From Fragilariopsis cylindrus CCMP1102 (lineage: Eukaryota > Bacillariophyta > Bacillariophyceae > Bacillariales > Bacillariaceae): a DNA stretch of 64,000 bases. This document shows positions 41,229 to 51,434 of the stretch, piece after piece (position 1 is the first letter of the stretch; each line of letters opens with the position of its first letter). The translations under genes and the position numbers were made by a program. The notes under the pieces are model-generated. The model searched no databases, was not told the origin of the DNA, and worked only from the letters and a program-made list of their open reading frames with translations. The stretch spans positions 1 through 64,000 of the forward strand of contig FMBT01000438.1 in the NCBI GenBank assembly GCA_900095095.1, read 5' to 3'.

Positions 41229-44010
41229 TCTCAGCAGTGTGAGTGGATACACCAATAATGATGATATACCAACCAGTAAATATCATCATCCTTATACCTA
41301 CCTACCCCTCAATGCAATGCAACCTTTACATGCAAAATTTCAATATAGGAGGTAAGTGCGCAACAACAAAAAATATTATATATAGCAGCAGGGCAGTGTG
41401 TTTGTTCTTGTTGTTGTTTTGTACATTCTTGTTGGTTGGCTGGTTGAGAATGAATCCGTCAGCAGTGATACACCGCAATAGTGCTGTCATCTTTACCTCA
41501 AAACAACCTCTTTGCAGAAAAGTTTACAGAAGAAGTTCACAGTAAATTCTAATAACTTACCAGCAGTGTGCTTAGAGTGGTAGTTGTAGTTTCCTACAAT
41601 ATTAATATTGGTTGGTTGGTTGGTTGGTTGGTTGATAGAGATACAACCTGCACATTATACAGTGTGTGTGCCTTGGCAGGAGTAGATCCAATCACAGTGA
41701 TGATATACACCACTGGTACTATCAAACAAAAAAGGTCTAAAGCAATTGACATGCGATTTTACTGGTTAAAAGACAGGTTTGAACAAAAACAATTTGATTA
41801 TGTATGGGGCCCAGGTATTGAAAATCTAGCTGATTATCCAACTAAACATCACTCTGGGAAACACCATAGTACTGTTAGACCAATTTACCTATATATAAAA
41901 AATAAAAGTCCAAAGACTATCAAAGGGTGTGTTGAATTATTAGCGCGTTAATCGACTACTTCGATTAACTATCCAACTGTGACTAGCGAGAGGTGCGGTT
42001 AAACTACTGTTAATGGATTGAATCAACTGATTCAACTGCCACAACTGCCACACCATGGATCGCCCAATAATAGATGGAGATAGCTTTGAATAGAAGAAAC
42101 ACCAACACAAGAGATTGGATTGCAGGATGTAAACTACATACTGTGCTCACTTTAATCTCTAACATCATTGTAACTCTAATACTAATAACTAGTTAACAAC
42201 TACTGTATGTATTCGTATTTACTTCTAATACACTCAGTAATATTAGAATATCGGCCCATGCGCACATCATTCTTTGCATCATCAATTACAACCTCACTAG
42301 CTAGCAATCAAAATGGAATCTAGTAATTCACATCTTGATAAGTAAAATTGTAGTACAACCTCTTTACATGCAGGAGTTTACAAAAGTGCAGTGCATAATA
42401 AATCCTAACAACAAAGCAGCAGGATCAGGTGGGGTTGATATGCTTTACTAGTATTATTCTTCAATTAACCTTTCCGTGTAGTAGAAGTTTACAAGATTTT
42501 TGGTGTTTCATCCTACAGCATTGTTTGGTTGGTAGTTGTTTGGCTGGTAGTAACATAGTAGTAATTAATTATTGATATAACCAGCATGGGGTAGAAGGGG
42601 TTCGACTATTGATGTAAGCAAGCAGTGGTATACCACCAATAGTGTTGTCCTTTACTTATAATCCAAACTTTTACATGCAACATCCTCACACAGTTATTAG
42701 GTCCACATGGAACGGGAGTGAATGTATCAGTGACACATCCAGCATTGTTGTCATTCAACTATCTCAATGCAACCTTTCATAATATACAAAAAAAGCTTAC
42801 ACAACAAATTCTTACGCAGCAGTCCTTGTTATTGGCTTGATAGGAACATAATACTTATTATATACAAATCAGGAGTGAATATTATAATACCAGTAATTAA
42901 TAATACATATTATTATTGGACAATCTTTGCATGCAGGATTTCCAGGAATTGTGCCACAAATTCTCACACAGCACACAGTAGCAACAGTTCTTGTTGTTGT
43001 TTCATCTGTACTGTTTTGTTGACAGAAGTAGAACATTATGCATGCGCATGTCATGTTATGCCAATTGGAAGAGGAGATTCACCACCACCAGCAATATTAT
43101 TGGACTCCGAGAAGTGTGCATCAAAATCCAGTGTACATCAGCAGCAGCAGTGTTCATGTTGTTATTCCATTTTTTCCCATCATTGTTACAAGAAGTGTAC
43201 AATGTGGTTATCATACAGTAGCAGCAGCAACAGCAGCAGCAGCAGCAGCAGCAGTAGCAGCAGCAGCAGCAGTAGCAATAGCAGTAGCAGTAGTGTTGCT
43301 GTGTTAGCTGTGTTAGCTGGTTGGTAGCTTCAGTAGGAGCGGATTCACCAGTGATGTACCACTGATCCAATATTACTAAGCAACCCAGTTTACACAATAA
43401 GTCTGTAGTAAATGGTCACAATAAAAAATGTAGAAGTTTAAATGTAGAAGTTTACAGGAAGTGTGTGTAACAGATTAAAAAATGGTCAGACAGCTACCAG
43501 CACTTCTTTCTTGCTGTTGTTTCTTAAACTGATGTGATAGTACAACAACCAATGTATGTGCCAGGAGTGGATCCACCAGTGATACGCTACTGTAATTGTT
43601 GTTGTTTTCCTTTAACCAAATAAAATCATTTTATGCAAAATCTTACACAAAATGCACAAATGCTCATACATTTAGCCGATCTTGCTGTTGTTTCATACCC
43701 CAGGAGGAGTGTGTATCTAAAGTCAGTCGTATGTTGTTGTCCTTTACCTATTTCAACAGTACCATTATTTTTGTACTAAGTGTAGATACACACAGTCAGT
43801 GATATATTATCACTGCTGTCCTTTACCTAAGTACAACCGTTTACTACATGCAGAAGTTAACAAGAAATTTGCAGAGCAAAATCCTCACACAGCAGCAGGG
43901 TTTGCTGCTTCCATTCATAATGTTTGGTTGACAGGAATATAGAAAGCTCCAGCAATACTATACCAACTGAATACTAATGATGTTGTCCTTTACCTCAGTA
44001 CAGCAATCAT
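41229..44010. repeat. Diverged repeat array with irregular 100-300 bp units
   Basis: Recurring words appear in the same order: GGATNCACCAGTGATA (about 41248, 41463, 43347 and 43569), TGTCCTTTACCT (about 41489, 42648, 43736, 43815 and 43988), CTTTACATGCA (41324, 42362 and 42669, variant 42925), GTTTACA, CTCACACAGCA (about 42683, 42966 and 43880), TTGTTGTTTCAT (about 43000 and 43690), and GGTTGGTTGG. Many units end with CAG trinucleotides, expanded at 43219-43290. The array is interrupted at about 41700-42340 by a Copia remnant. It has no coding logic and is judged to be an old satellite-like or nested-repeat region. Confidence 0.6.
41724..41951 (+). pseudogene. Copia-type retrotransposon RNase H C-terminal remnant
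   Basis: An open frame encodes QKRSKAIDMRFYWLKDRF, then FDYVWGPGIENLADYPTKHH and a tail ending KGCVELLAR. SKAIDMRFYWL...DR and NLADYPTKHH are the characteristic end of Copia-type RNase H in diatom retroelements. Only the last ~75 residues remain; no reverse transcriptase or integrase is adjacent and no LTR was recognised downstream, so this is a 3' fragment. The frame is intact over the fragment, so truncation is not very old or the piece was captured by recombination. Confidence 0.8.
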
Positions 44011-44280
44011 TCTAATGCCAGCAACATGGAGCTTTGGTGATGGGTGACAAAACTGGAAGTAGATTGGATCCCCTTTGGTGGCAGGCGCAACACACCAGTA
44101 AATTTGATTACAAAAAATGTACACTCAATTTGGGGGAAGGAAATGATGCCTGACGTGAAGAAAATCACAACCAAATAACAACAGTGAATAGCTTTCCTAT
44201 GATATGGCGCCAATAACAGCGCCACTTTTTGGGGTCCTTTTCCAAAAGGGGAGTATCAACAACCTTCTTCTGTATAATAT
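44011..44280. other. Spacer after the repeat array
   Basis: No gene seen; includes AGGCGCAACACACCAG and CTTTTTGGGGTCC words but nothing recognised. Confidence 0.5.
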
Positions 44281-44491
44281 GTGGTATGTGGTATGTGGTA
44301 TGTGGTATGTGGTATCCTATGTTGTATGTGGTATGATGTGTGATGTGTGATGTACTGTATGAGGTATGTGTGATGTGGTATGGGGTAGGACTATGATGTA
44401 TGAGGTAGGACTATGATGTATGTGGTATGAGGTATGAGGTATGAGGTATGTGGTATGACGTATGAGGTATGAGGTACGAGGTACGAGGCAT
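44281..44491. repeat. GGTATGT/GGTATGA imperfect heptamer microsatellite
   Basis: About 210 bp of GTGGTAT and GAGGTAT units with GATGTGT interruptions and a duplicated GGACTATGATGTAT segment, mostly period 7. Unrelated in sequence to the ACGCAAT repeat at 18813. Confidence 0.85.
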
Positions 44492-44896
44492 GAATAGTAC
44501 CGGTAGCAGTATTTGTTGGTTTTATTCAGTAGTTCGCGGCTACTTTTTTTTTGGCGAAAAAACTGTCTCCATAGTGCGCTTCCCACGATCCGCTATGCAA
44601 TGTTGCATACCGCACGCGTAACGGAGAGCAATTTTGATAAAGCAATCTTGTGGTTCAAAAATACTTTTAAGAGCGAAACAACTCTTGGAGTGCGCGAGAG
44701 ACCAGTATGGAACAGGTCCATCAACAGAAACCTCGCGATCATCCCAAATTTTTTGTTAACCGGTCAAACTCAAAACATCTGAACGACGTACGTATCATAC
44801 GGTAATGTACTTTTATCACGTGATCTTTCCTCATAAAATCAAAAATCAAATAGTAAAAACAACAATAAAATTATATCCCAGATAAATATTTCAAAA
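44492..44896. other. Promoter region with a motif variant
   Basis: Contains CCTCATAAAATCAAAAATCA at about 44829-44848, a variant of the shared upstream element, about 50 bp before the next ATG. No gene. Confidence 0.5.
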
Positions 44897-45766
44897 ATGC
44901 AATCTATTAACGGTCCTAAGAAGTACATCAAGGGTGAAGCCAATAAATTAGTCCTGAACCCAGAATATAAAAGATGGATGGAGACGAAATTGAAGAATGA
45001 AGACAATCATAATAATAATCCAGTAGAGGATACAACAGATAATGACAGCACTCCTTTCGCTGTTGCTGTTGCTGTGGCTGTTGCCGTAGGTATTGAAAGT
45101 GACGTCCCAACGGATCCATTAATACATGTAGATAGTGAAAAATTCCATCAATCAGCGGAATTAGAACTACTACGATCAGAAAACCAACGATTGCACGAAT
45201 TAGAACGATCCGAAAATCAAAGGAAGGGAAAAGAGGAGTTAGAACTATTACGACTAGAAAATCAAAGATTGCACGAGCTAGAACAATTGAAAGAGGAGCG
45301 TGATAGACTAGAAAAGGCAAGAAAAGAATCAGAAGACTTGAGACTTCTTAAAGAAGAAAATGAAAAACTGAAACGAATTGCTAAAAAGAACAGAAATAAA
45401 AAAACAGCAGCATCATCAGCCAGTTCAGCACCAAAACCAAAACCAACACCAAAATCATCATCTGACACACAATTATTTGCAGCGACAGTCCCGAAACATA
45501 TCCGACCAGGACAAACTTTCAAGGTCAACGTAAAGGGCACAGACTATGTTGTTACTTGTCCACGAAATGCAAAAGGTGGACAGGTCATTCATGTACCTAT
45601 TACAATAATTTCGCAGCGAACAGGTCCAACACTGTATTCAGCAAAAGTTCCAATGGGTGTACGACCAGGAATGACATTTAAGATTCAAGCAAAAGGAAAG
45701 ATATATAATGTTATATGTCCAAGAGGAGCACATGGTGGTCAAACAATCCGTGTCCCATTGCGATAA
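44897..45766 (+). CDS. Coiled-coil protein with two C-terminal beta-repeat domains
   Basis: Intact 289-aa single-exon protein. The N-terminus is charged (MQSINGPKKYIKGEANKLVL). An Ala/Val repeat (AVAVAVAVAV, about 53-62) leads to a coiled coil with the repeated unit ELLRxENQRLHELE (about 88-160), then basic and Ser/Pro linkers. The end holds two copies of one small domain: FAATVPKHIRPGQTFKVNVK...YVVTCPRNAKGGQVIHVPI (about 194-236) and YSAKVPMGVRPGMTFKIQAK...YNVICPRGAHGGQTIRVPL (about 247-289). This P-x-G-x-F...V.CP....GG..I.V.. module occurs, often in tandem, in diatom and other stramenopile proteins. Its ligand is not known to me. Cytosolic or scaffold role inferred from the coil. Confidence 0.75.
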   Translation: MQSINGPKKYIKGEANKLVLNPEYKRWMETKLKNEDNHNNNPVEDTTDNDSTPFAVAVAVAVAVGIESDVPTDPLIHVDSEKFHQSAELELLRSENQRLHELERSENQRKGKEELELLRLENQRLHELEQLKEERDRLEKARKESEDLRLLKEENEKLKRIAKKNRNKKTAASSASSAPKPKPTPKSSSDTQLFAATVPKHIRPGQTFKVNVKGTDYVVTCPRNAKGGQVIHVPITIISQRTGPTLYSAKVPMGVRPGMTFKIQAKGKIYNVICPRGAHGGQTIRVPLR

Positions 45767-46186
45767 ATAAAATGAATAAACAAACACAATTTGTATATAA
45801 TGTAATATAACATAAATAAATAAATAAATAAACTTGTACTATCAACAGTAATATAACATTTTTTGAAGACAAACATTACAAACTTACTATGCATTGCAGT
45901 ACTGTCTACTATCCGCTGCTAGCTAGCTATAGGAACACAAAGAATTGCAGGTACACTTCGTTTTTACTTCTATTGATTTTGATCTGGCTATTAATAGCGT
46001 TATTGTGGTTGTAATTCATCCCTTATTAACCTCGTCCTACTTGATTGTATGAACATGATGCATGCTTATAAATCTCAACAAAGTGCCCCAATTTTGATCA
46101 CTCGATAAGGTACTTCGTATGTACAGTAGATTTTATTTTGATAGTAGTCAATTTGATAATCTCTTTGTAGGTCCTATTTATTTATT

Positions 46187-46217
<31 letters not shown>

Positions 46218-46486
46218 TTGTGTGTGTAACGAATTTGTTGTTGTTGTTGCTGCTGCGGGACGACGACGAAGAATTTGTCGACGAATATTGAAAACCGAAA
46301 ATAGCACTCAATACTCCTCTTTTACGACTGACTCCCTCGACGACTCGACTCAATTAAAAAATCCACGTTTTAAAAAATGATCACAGCACGAATGAAGCAG
46401 TCGTTAGTGATCGAAGAACTTCCGTTTGGGCGATCGTTTCAATGACAATCAGAACTTTTCATTAAATAACTAACCATTCGTGGGTG
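45767..46486. other. Intergenic region
   Basis: AT/GT dinucleotide tract at about 46185-46225 and a TTG/CTG run near 46232-46255. No gene. Confidence 0.6.
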
Positions 46487-47239
46487 ATGCTTTTCGCCGA
46501 AGAAAATATCATTCCCGCCCGCGACGAAACTTCTGATTCATTCATTCATTCCCCCTTCACCCACATAATAGAGCAGGAACAGTTTATACTCCATGATTCT
46601 TTCAAAATGGACAAAACCACAATCATAACTATCAACAGTGCCAATCACAAAATCACATCAATGGAATTAAAGAAACAAATATTAAGAACAATGAGTAGCT
46701 ACCACGCACAGAAATCGATGATATCCTTAATTCGGCTGAAGCAAAGGCTGCAGTCGAAAAATAAAACTCATCGTATCACCCCAATAAACTCGGATGACGA
46801 TGAGGAAGACCACGACGATGGTGGTGCGACTATCTTAGTGAACAGAGATATCGATAATAAGAAAAGTATCGGTGACACTAATATTGTCGGTGGTAATCGT
46901 GATACGAAGAAATTATCATCATCTGTGTTTGATGATGATCTATATACACCCTTATCACCTGAAGAAGCTGATGAGGATCAGCTTGCTGAATTCCTTAATA
47001 GCTTTGAGGTACTTTTTCTTGAAGAAGAAGAAGAGCAAGAGCAAGAGCAAGTACAAGCACGAGCACAAGTACAAACACGAACACAAGCACATACAATGAT
47101 CGAGGAAAGCAATCACACAATATTGGATGTTACGCATAGTACATTAAAGCGAAGTCGACCATCAAAACGAGATTATTCGACCTACTCCGCATCACACTTT
47201 ACGGATTCAGACGATGCCATCGACGACGATATAATATAA
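46487..47239 (+). CDS. Hypothetical acidic protein
   Basis: Frame of 250 aa from an ATG at 46487; the ATG at 46607 (MDKTTIITINSANHKITSME) is an equally likely start. Features: a helical basic stretch (LKKQILRTMSSYHAQKSMIS, LIRLKQRLQSKNK), an Asp/Glu loop, a segment that looks conserved (FDDDLYTPLSPEEADEDQLA), a Glu/Gln run, an Ala/Gln/Thr-rich part and a tail rich in Ser and Asp (DYSTYSASHFTDSDDAIDDD). No signal peptide or membrane helix. No family recognised. Confidence 0.55.
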   Translation: MLFAEENIIPARDETSDSFIHSPFTHIIEQEQFILHDSFKMDKTTIITINSANHKITSMELKKQILRTMSSYHAQKSMISLIRLKQRLQSKNKTHRITPINSDDDEEDHDDGGATILVNRDIDNKKSIGDTNIVGGNRDTKKLSSSVFDDDLYTPLSPEEADEDQLAEFLNSFEVLFLEEEEEQEQEQVQARAQVQTRTQAHTMIEESNHTILDVTHSTLKRSRPSKRDYSTYSASHFTDSDDAIDDDII

Positions 47240-48136
47240 TATATCCCCCTAAGAAAGCTCAACCGACCGACTGCAATCAGGATATACCAGTAGCACTGTA
47301 AAAGAATAAGCGGCCAAGGAAAGTACACATATCTGAGTACTAGGATGATCGAATATTTGTTTCCATAGGACTTCAAGTCAAAACACATTAAACAAAACTG
47401 GAATATTTTTGAACATATGATATGCAGAATATAAAACAAATGTTAATACGGTTTTCTTCTGATTGATCTTCTATTACAAACTGCCAACTATAAATGTAGA
47501 TCAGCGGAGGAGCTGTCAGCAATCCTACACACATTAGGGGTAAAGCTTGTAGACACGTTGTAGTCAAATTTTTATCCCGTTTCTCTCATAGTATAAAACA
47601 TAGGGACTAAATGTGAGTACTGTAGTTAGTAGCTCATCATATCTTATATTCAACAATCTAATCAAATTAATCTCGACCATTATAACTTGACTTCTTGATC
47701 TCTACTTTGTGTTTTAATTCTTTCCTACATGATAATCTTGTTCGATTCGAGTCTAAGTGGGGCACATGTCACCTTTCAATCACAGCGTCACCTCACTTTA
47801 ATGTATGACGGAATGCTCTATCGACAAGTGATGGTCGACGATCGATTGATTTATACGGTAGAAGCATACTAAAACATAACATAACCTGCAATCACAAGGC
47901 GTATCGTAGTAAATATAGTTAACTTTTGAACAGAAATTTCATTCTCACATTTTCTAGTCCGATCAACTATTTTGGAAGACTGTACAGTCAATCCTTCTTC
48001 TTCGAGCTGTAGGCGAGAAGCATTGATTGCTGTTTCGGATCACCATGCAGTCTTTAAAAACAAGGTGTTCTTGATAGAGATCATCACCAGTCAATTCAAG
48101 AAACTTTGTTACTGCATTATGTTCCTTTTAAGATGA
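47240..48136. other. Intergenic region
   Basis: About 900 bp with no credible frame; no RNA gene recognised. Confidence 0.55.
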
Positions 48137-48562
48137 CGCAAAATTATCCGGATTTTTCTGGTTCTGCAGTTTTTGGCAATCAGGACTGCAAATACCCGTT
48201 TGATTGGTGGTCTGTTTCAGTTTTCATTAATGATCTATCTGGTAATCGCTTCTAGAATCGGTATGGTAGTTAATAGTAGGTTTCCTGATAGTGATAACGC
48301 TTATCAGTATTCTGTTTGGTGGATGGTTCCTTTGGGAATGTTCGTTAGTTGTGCTATGTGCTTCAGCAACAAAACCCCTCGATTTCATTTACTTAACAGT
48401 AAAGACGATGAGGCAGAAGCCGTAAGCTTCCACCTTCGGGTTGGCGCAGATGAGAAAGCAACCTGTCGTGAATTCAAACTGACGAAAGATGAGATTACTG
48501 TGCATACTGTATGTTTATACAATAGCTTCATATATTATCGACTATGGTTTTGTTTTGAGTAG
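48137..48562 (+). CDS. Possible membrane protein fragment without a clear start
   Basis: An open frame (from about 48137, no ATG at its head) encodes a hydrophobic start (IIRIFLVLQFLAIRTANT), a helix (LFQFSLMIYLVIASRIGMVV), a second helix (YSVWWMVPLGMFVSCAMCF) and a hydrophilic part (FHLLNSKDDEAEAVSFHLRV). The overlapping frame from the ATG at 48133 (MTQNYPDFSGSAVFGNQDCK) is also coding-like until a TAG at about 48253. A frameshift or an upstream exon could join them, and a GTATGT donor-like site lies near 48508. Family and function not recognised. Confidence 0.35.
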   Translation, partial: RKIIRIFLVLQFLAIRTANTRLIGGLFQFSLMIYLVIASRIGMVVNSRFPDSDNAYQYSVWWMVPLGMFVSCAMCFSNKTPRFHLLNSKDDEAEAVSFHLRVGADEKATCREFKLTKDEITVHTVCLYNSFIYYRLWFCFE

Positions 48563-48848
48563 AAAATAGTATATGCTGGTTATATACGTACGATAAAGTA
48601 ATAATTAAACTAAATTAAATTTGGTTTAAATATTATAACATGTATTTATGATTTGAATTATTATATGTAATGGTGAATTGTAGATTGTAAAGTGACTGAC
48701 TGACTCTCTTTCTCTTCGTTAATAAAGTCCTTTTTTAGATGTATATTTCTCTTTTCTTTTATTGATTGGTTGATGTGATGTGATGATGGTGAATAAATAA
48801 TGCATGTTGGTCTTACATTTTTCTATCGTTGTAGTTTTTTTATTTCTT

Positions 48849-49754
48849 TTAAGGAGCTACAGGAAGAGGAACATTTGTTACCACGTTAATCTTTTGGGTT
48901 ATATATCCAGCTTGTGGGAATCGGGCCTTGATGATACTGTCATCATCATCATCAGCAACAGCGGGAGTTAAAGTACTACCCGTAATAGTTATAACATCAA
49001 CATATCCAACAGCACCAACAAATAAACCAGTACCACCAAATATAGTTCCTGGATAGCTTGGCGGTAATGAAGGTACAACTGCACCTGCAGGAAAGTCATC
49101 AATATCGAAGGTAGTAGAAGAAAATAAAACCTGCTCAAATGGATTAAAAACAAATTTAGATCCAGCATAAATTGCTAAACAATTATATCCACCACCACCT
49201 AAGCATAAGTTAAATATACATGAATGTCCTAAAATTTGTTCTCCTGCAGCTTGTGTTGCAACACATTCACCATTAAAAAAGAATCCTGGATCCTTTTGTG
49301 GAATAAATTTTGGTTGACGTTGCCCAGCAAATTGTCCTCGTTGTTCTTTGTCACGTATAAAATCTTCACCATCATCAAAATTATCAGCTGCAGATGTACC
49401 CAAACGATCAACAATTTGTACATCAGCTGGATCATAAATACCACCGGATTGGATTGTTGACGAACCTAACAAATTCAACCCTAAACCTAACCCAGGACCA
49501 GAAAATGCTTCGGAACCGGGAACAATACTCGTTTGTTGAGGAATAATAAAAGCAAAATCTTGTTGTCTAGTAATACAAATATATCCACGTGAAAAGACTA
49601 AACCAGCATCATTTGCTTGAAGTTGACGTTCAGCTTTATCTTTTCGCATCTTTTCACGTGCACTTAACTTCAGTTCATTCCCCTCAACACAGTCAAGGGT
49701 AGAGTAGAATGTAGTAAGACCTAACAAGGTAATTGCAGCAGCAGTAAACTTCAT
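48849..49754 (-). CDS. Secreted beta-barrel-like protein, diatom family
   Basis: Intact 301-aa single-exon protein. Signal peptide MKFTAAAITLLGLTTFYSTL (cut near VEG), then a short basic propeptide. The middle has VFSRGYICITRQQDFAFIIP (about 53-72), a loop, and GQRQPKFIPQKDPGFFFNGE. The core follows: LGHSCIFNLCLGGGGYNCLA (about 175-194), SKFVFNPFEQVLFSSTTFDI, FGGTGLFVGAVGYVDVITIT (about 238-257) and an end GYITQKINVVTNVPLPVAP. The GTG.F.GA.G.V.V beta pattern is reminiscent of dirigent/allene-oxide-cyclase barrels; I infer a similar fold but not the activity. Likely secreted or cell-wall associated. Confidence 0.65.
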   Translation of the reverse strand: MKFTAAAITLLGLTTFYSTLDCVEGNELKLSAREKMRKDKAERQLQANDAGLVFSRGYICITRQQDFAFIIPQQTSIVPGSEAFSGPGLGLGLNLLGSSTIQSGGIYDPADVQIVDRLGTSAADNFDDGEDFIRDKEQRGQFAGQRQPKFIPQKDPGFFFNGECVATQAAGEQILGHSCIFNLCLGGGGYNCLAIYAGSKFVFNPFEQVLFSSTTFDIDDFPAGAVVPSLPPSYPGTIFGGTGLFVGAVGYVDVITITGSTLTPAVADDDDDSIIKARFPQAGYITQKINVVTNVPLPVAP

Positions 49755-50417
49755 GATTGTTTTGATTTTGATTTTGATTTGATTTGATTTGAATTGTTTT
49801 ATGATTGTTTTTGCAGATGCTATATATTCTAGAATTGTGTGAACAAGTGCGGTTTTTTGATCTAAATTACTCCACTCTTAGCATTATCTAGTATATTGCA
49901 ATTTTAATTCGTATTCCTTTACCCTCTTTTTCATTTTATACAGAGGCTCTTAGCGTTGATCCTAGCATAGTGTGCTTCCTCCGACCACTGCATAATATGG
50001 TACTGGACAATCCATTTGTGACCTTTAGACCATTCTCCGCGTTCTTTCCATTACTTACTTAATAACTTGTTTACAGTACCATTCTTCTTCTTCATTTTTG
50101 GGACTGCGACTTTAAAAAGATATATAATAATATATGTTCTTTATGATGTGAAGAAAAGTGTCAGTAATGTACAAATAATAAAAGAACAAAGCCATATCAT
50201 GGCGACGCATTTTAGGCACGTGCAATTTTCGATCCTTAATTGTGTAATAAATGTGATTTAGGTTCAGTATTTTCTCGCCAAGATCCAAGAAGAAATCTAT
50301 GCGAGAAAAAAAAAAGAAATCATTATAATATTTTGCAAAAGGTGATGGGTGATAATGAATATTCGAACAACAACATCAACGTCACAACAAAGACAGCAGT
50401 AGTACCAACGACGAATT
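49755..50417. other. Intergenic region
   Basis: Starts with TTTTGATTTTGATTTTGATT runs (leader of the secreted protein). No gene seen. Confidence 0.55.
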
Positions 50418-50708
50418 TATTGTGAGAGTGCCACAAATAAAGGCAATTTTTTTACTAAAGATGAGAAGAAACTGGCAATAATATTTAATTTGGTACATAC
50501 TGGAGAAGCAAATAATACAAGGATATCATTTTTGAAAGAATGGAAGAGGCGGTTCGATCATCCTGATGCTCATCCCACGTTGGGGTTACTTCGTGATGCT
50601 ATTATTTCATTGAACGTAGTGAACGCAATCATTTTATGTAGCGTACAATACGTTACAATGCAACGGTGCTGTATTGTATTACATGCATGCAACTCAATCT
50701 TTCCCTGA
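50418..50708 (+). pseudogene. Unrecognised gene fragment
   Basis: A short open stretch with strong coding character: ATNKGNFFTKDEKKLAIIFN, LVHTGEANNTRISFLKEW, KRRFDHPDAHPTLGLLRDAI. It has no start codon at its head and the last part (CCIVLHACNSIFP) looks like run-on. It resembles the middle of a larger ordered protein, so it is probably a fragment or an exon whose partners were not found. Confidence 0.35.
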
Positions 50709-51434
50709 TTATATGACCAGATTATTATAGACAAGACATTTAAAATAGATATAATAAATTAGTGGTGCAAAACTTTGATGGATAAATTAAATGAAATTAA
50801 ATTCAGCTTGGATTTAATTAAAGGAAACAACATAATATGATATTACACACAACTATAATAATGACTACGGTACTACGACGATGAAATTTTTGTGTCTGTG
50901 TGTACGAAAAACAAATAAAATGATTCTACAAACAATCACATTTTCATTCCCTATATACTTTAAAGTACTCGGCAACTACAGTACTGTAATGCCACGTATT
51001 AATTCAATTTGTTCTTCTTTTAAACACGATTTTCTTAGGGTATGGATTGTATAATGGCATTGGAGGTTAGGTGGAAAGAAGAAGTCGTCGTCGTCGTCGT
51101 CCTCTTACAATTATTTCGCAGGCACACACGCTGCATAATAAATATAATATGGGCTATGCTATCCCACAGTATAGGATTTATAGCTAGTAGTATCTGTATA
51201 CAGTAACACACACGCATTGTATAATCAAATCAGTTATTTCATTTTTTTACTCAGTTTTTTAAAATTTAAATTTTAGCTAGTGTTCGTGTACCTGACTAGA
51301 TCTAGATCTAGACTATCATCATCATTGTTATTCTTGTTATTCATTGTTTATTGTTCGTTCAATATTGTTTCAGTTCAGTTCAGTTCAGTTCAGTTCAGTT
51401 CATTCATTCACAGTCATTGGATTCCAATATAGAT
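50709..51434. other. Intergenic region
   Basis: TCG run at about 51085-51100, TCTAGATC palindromic words near 51298, and a TTCAG pentamer tract at 51369-51402 just past the heme oxygenase stop. Confidence 0.6.

Noticed and set aside
42767-43327. 186-codon frame ending in a Ser run
   Set aside because: It lies inside the diverged repeat array; the Ser run is the CAG microsatellite and the rest has no coding character.
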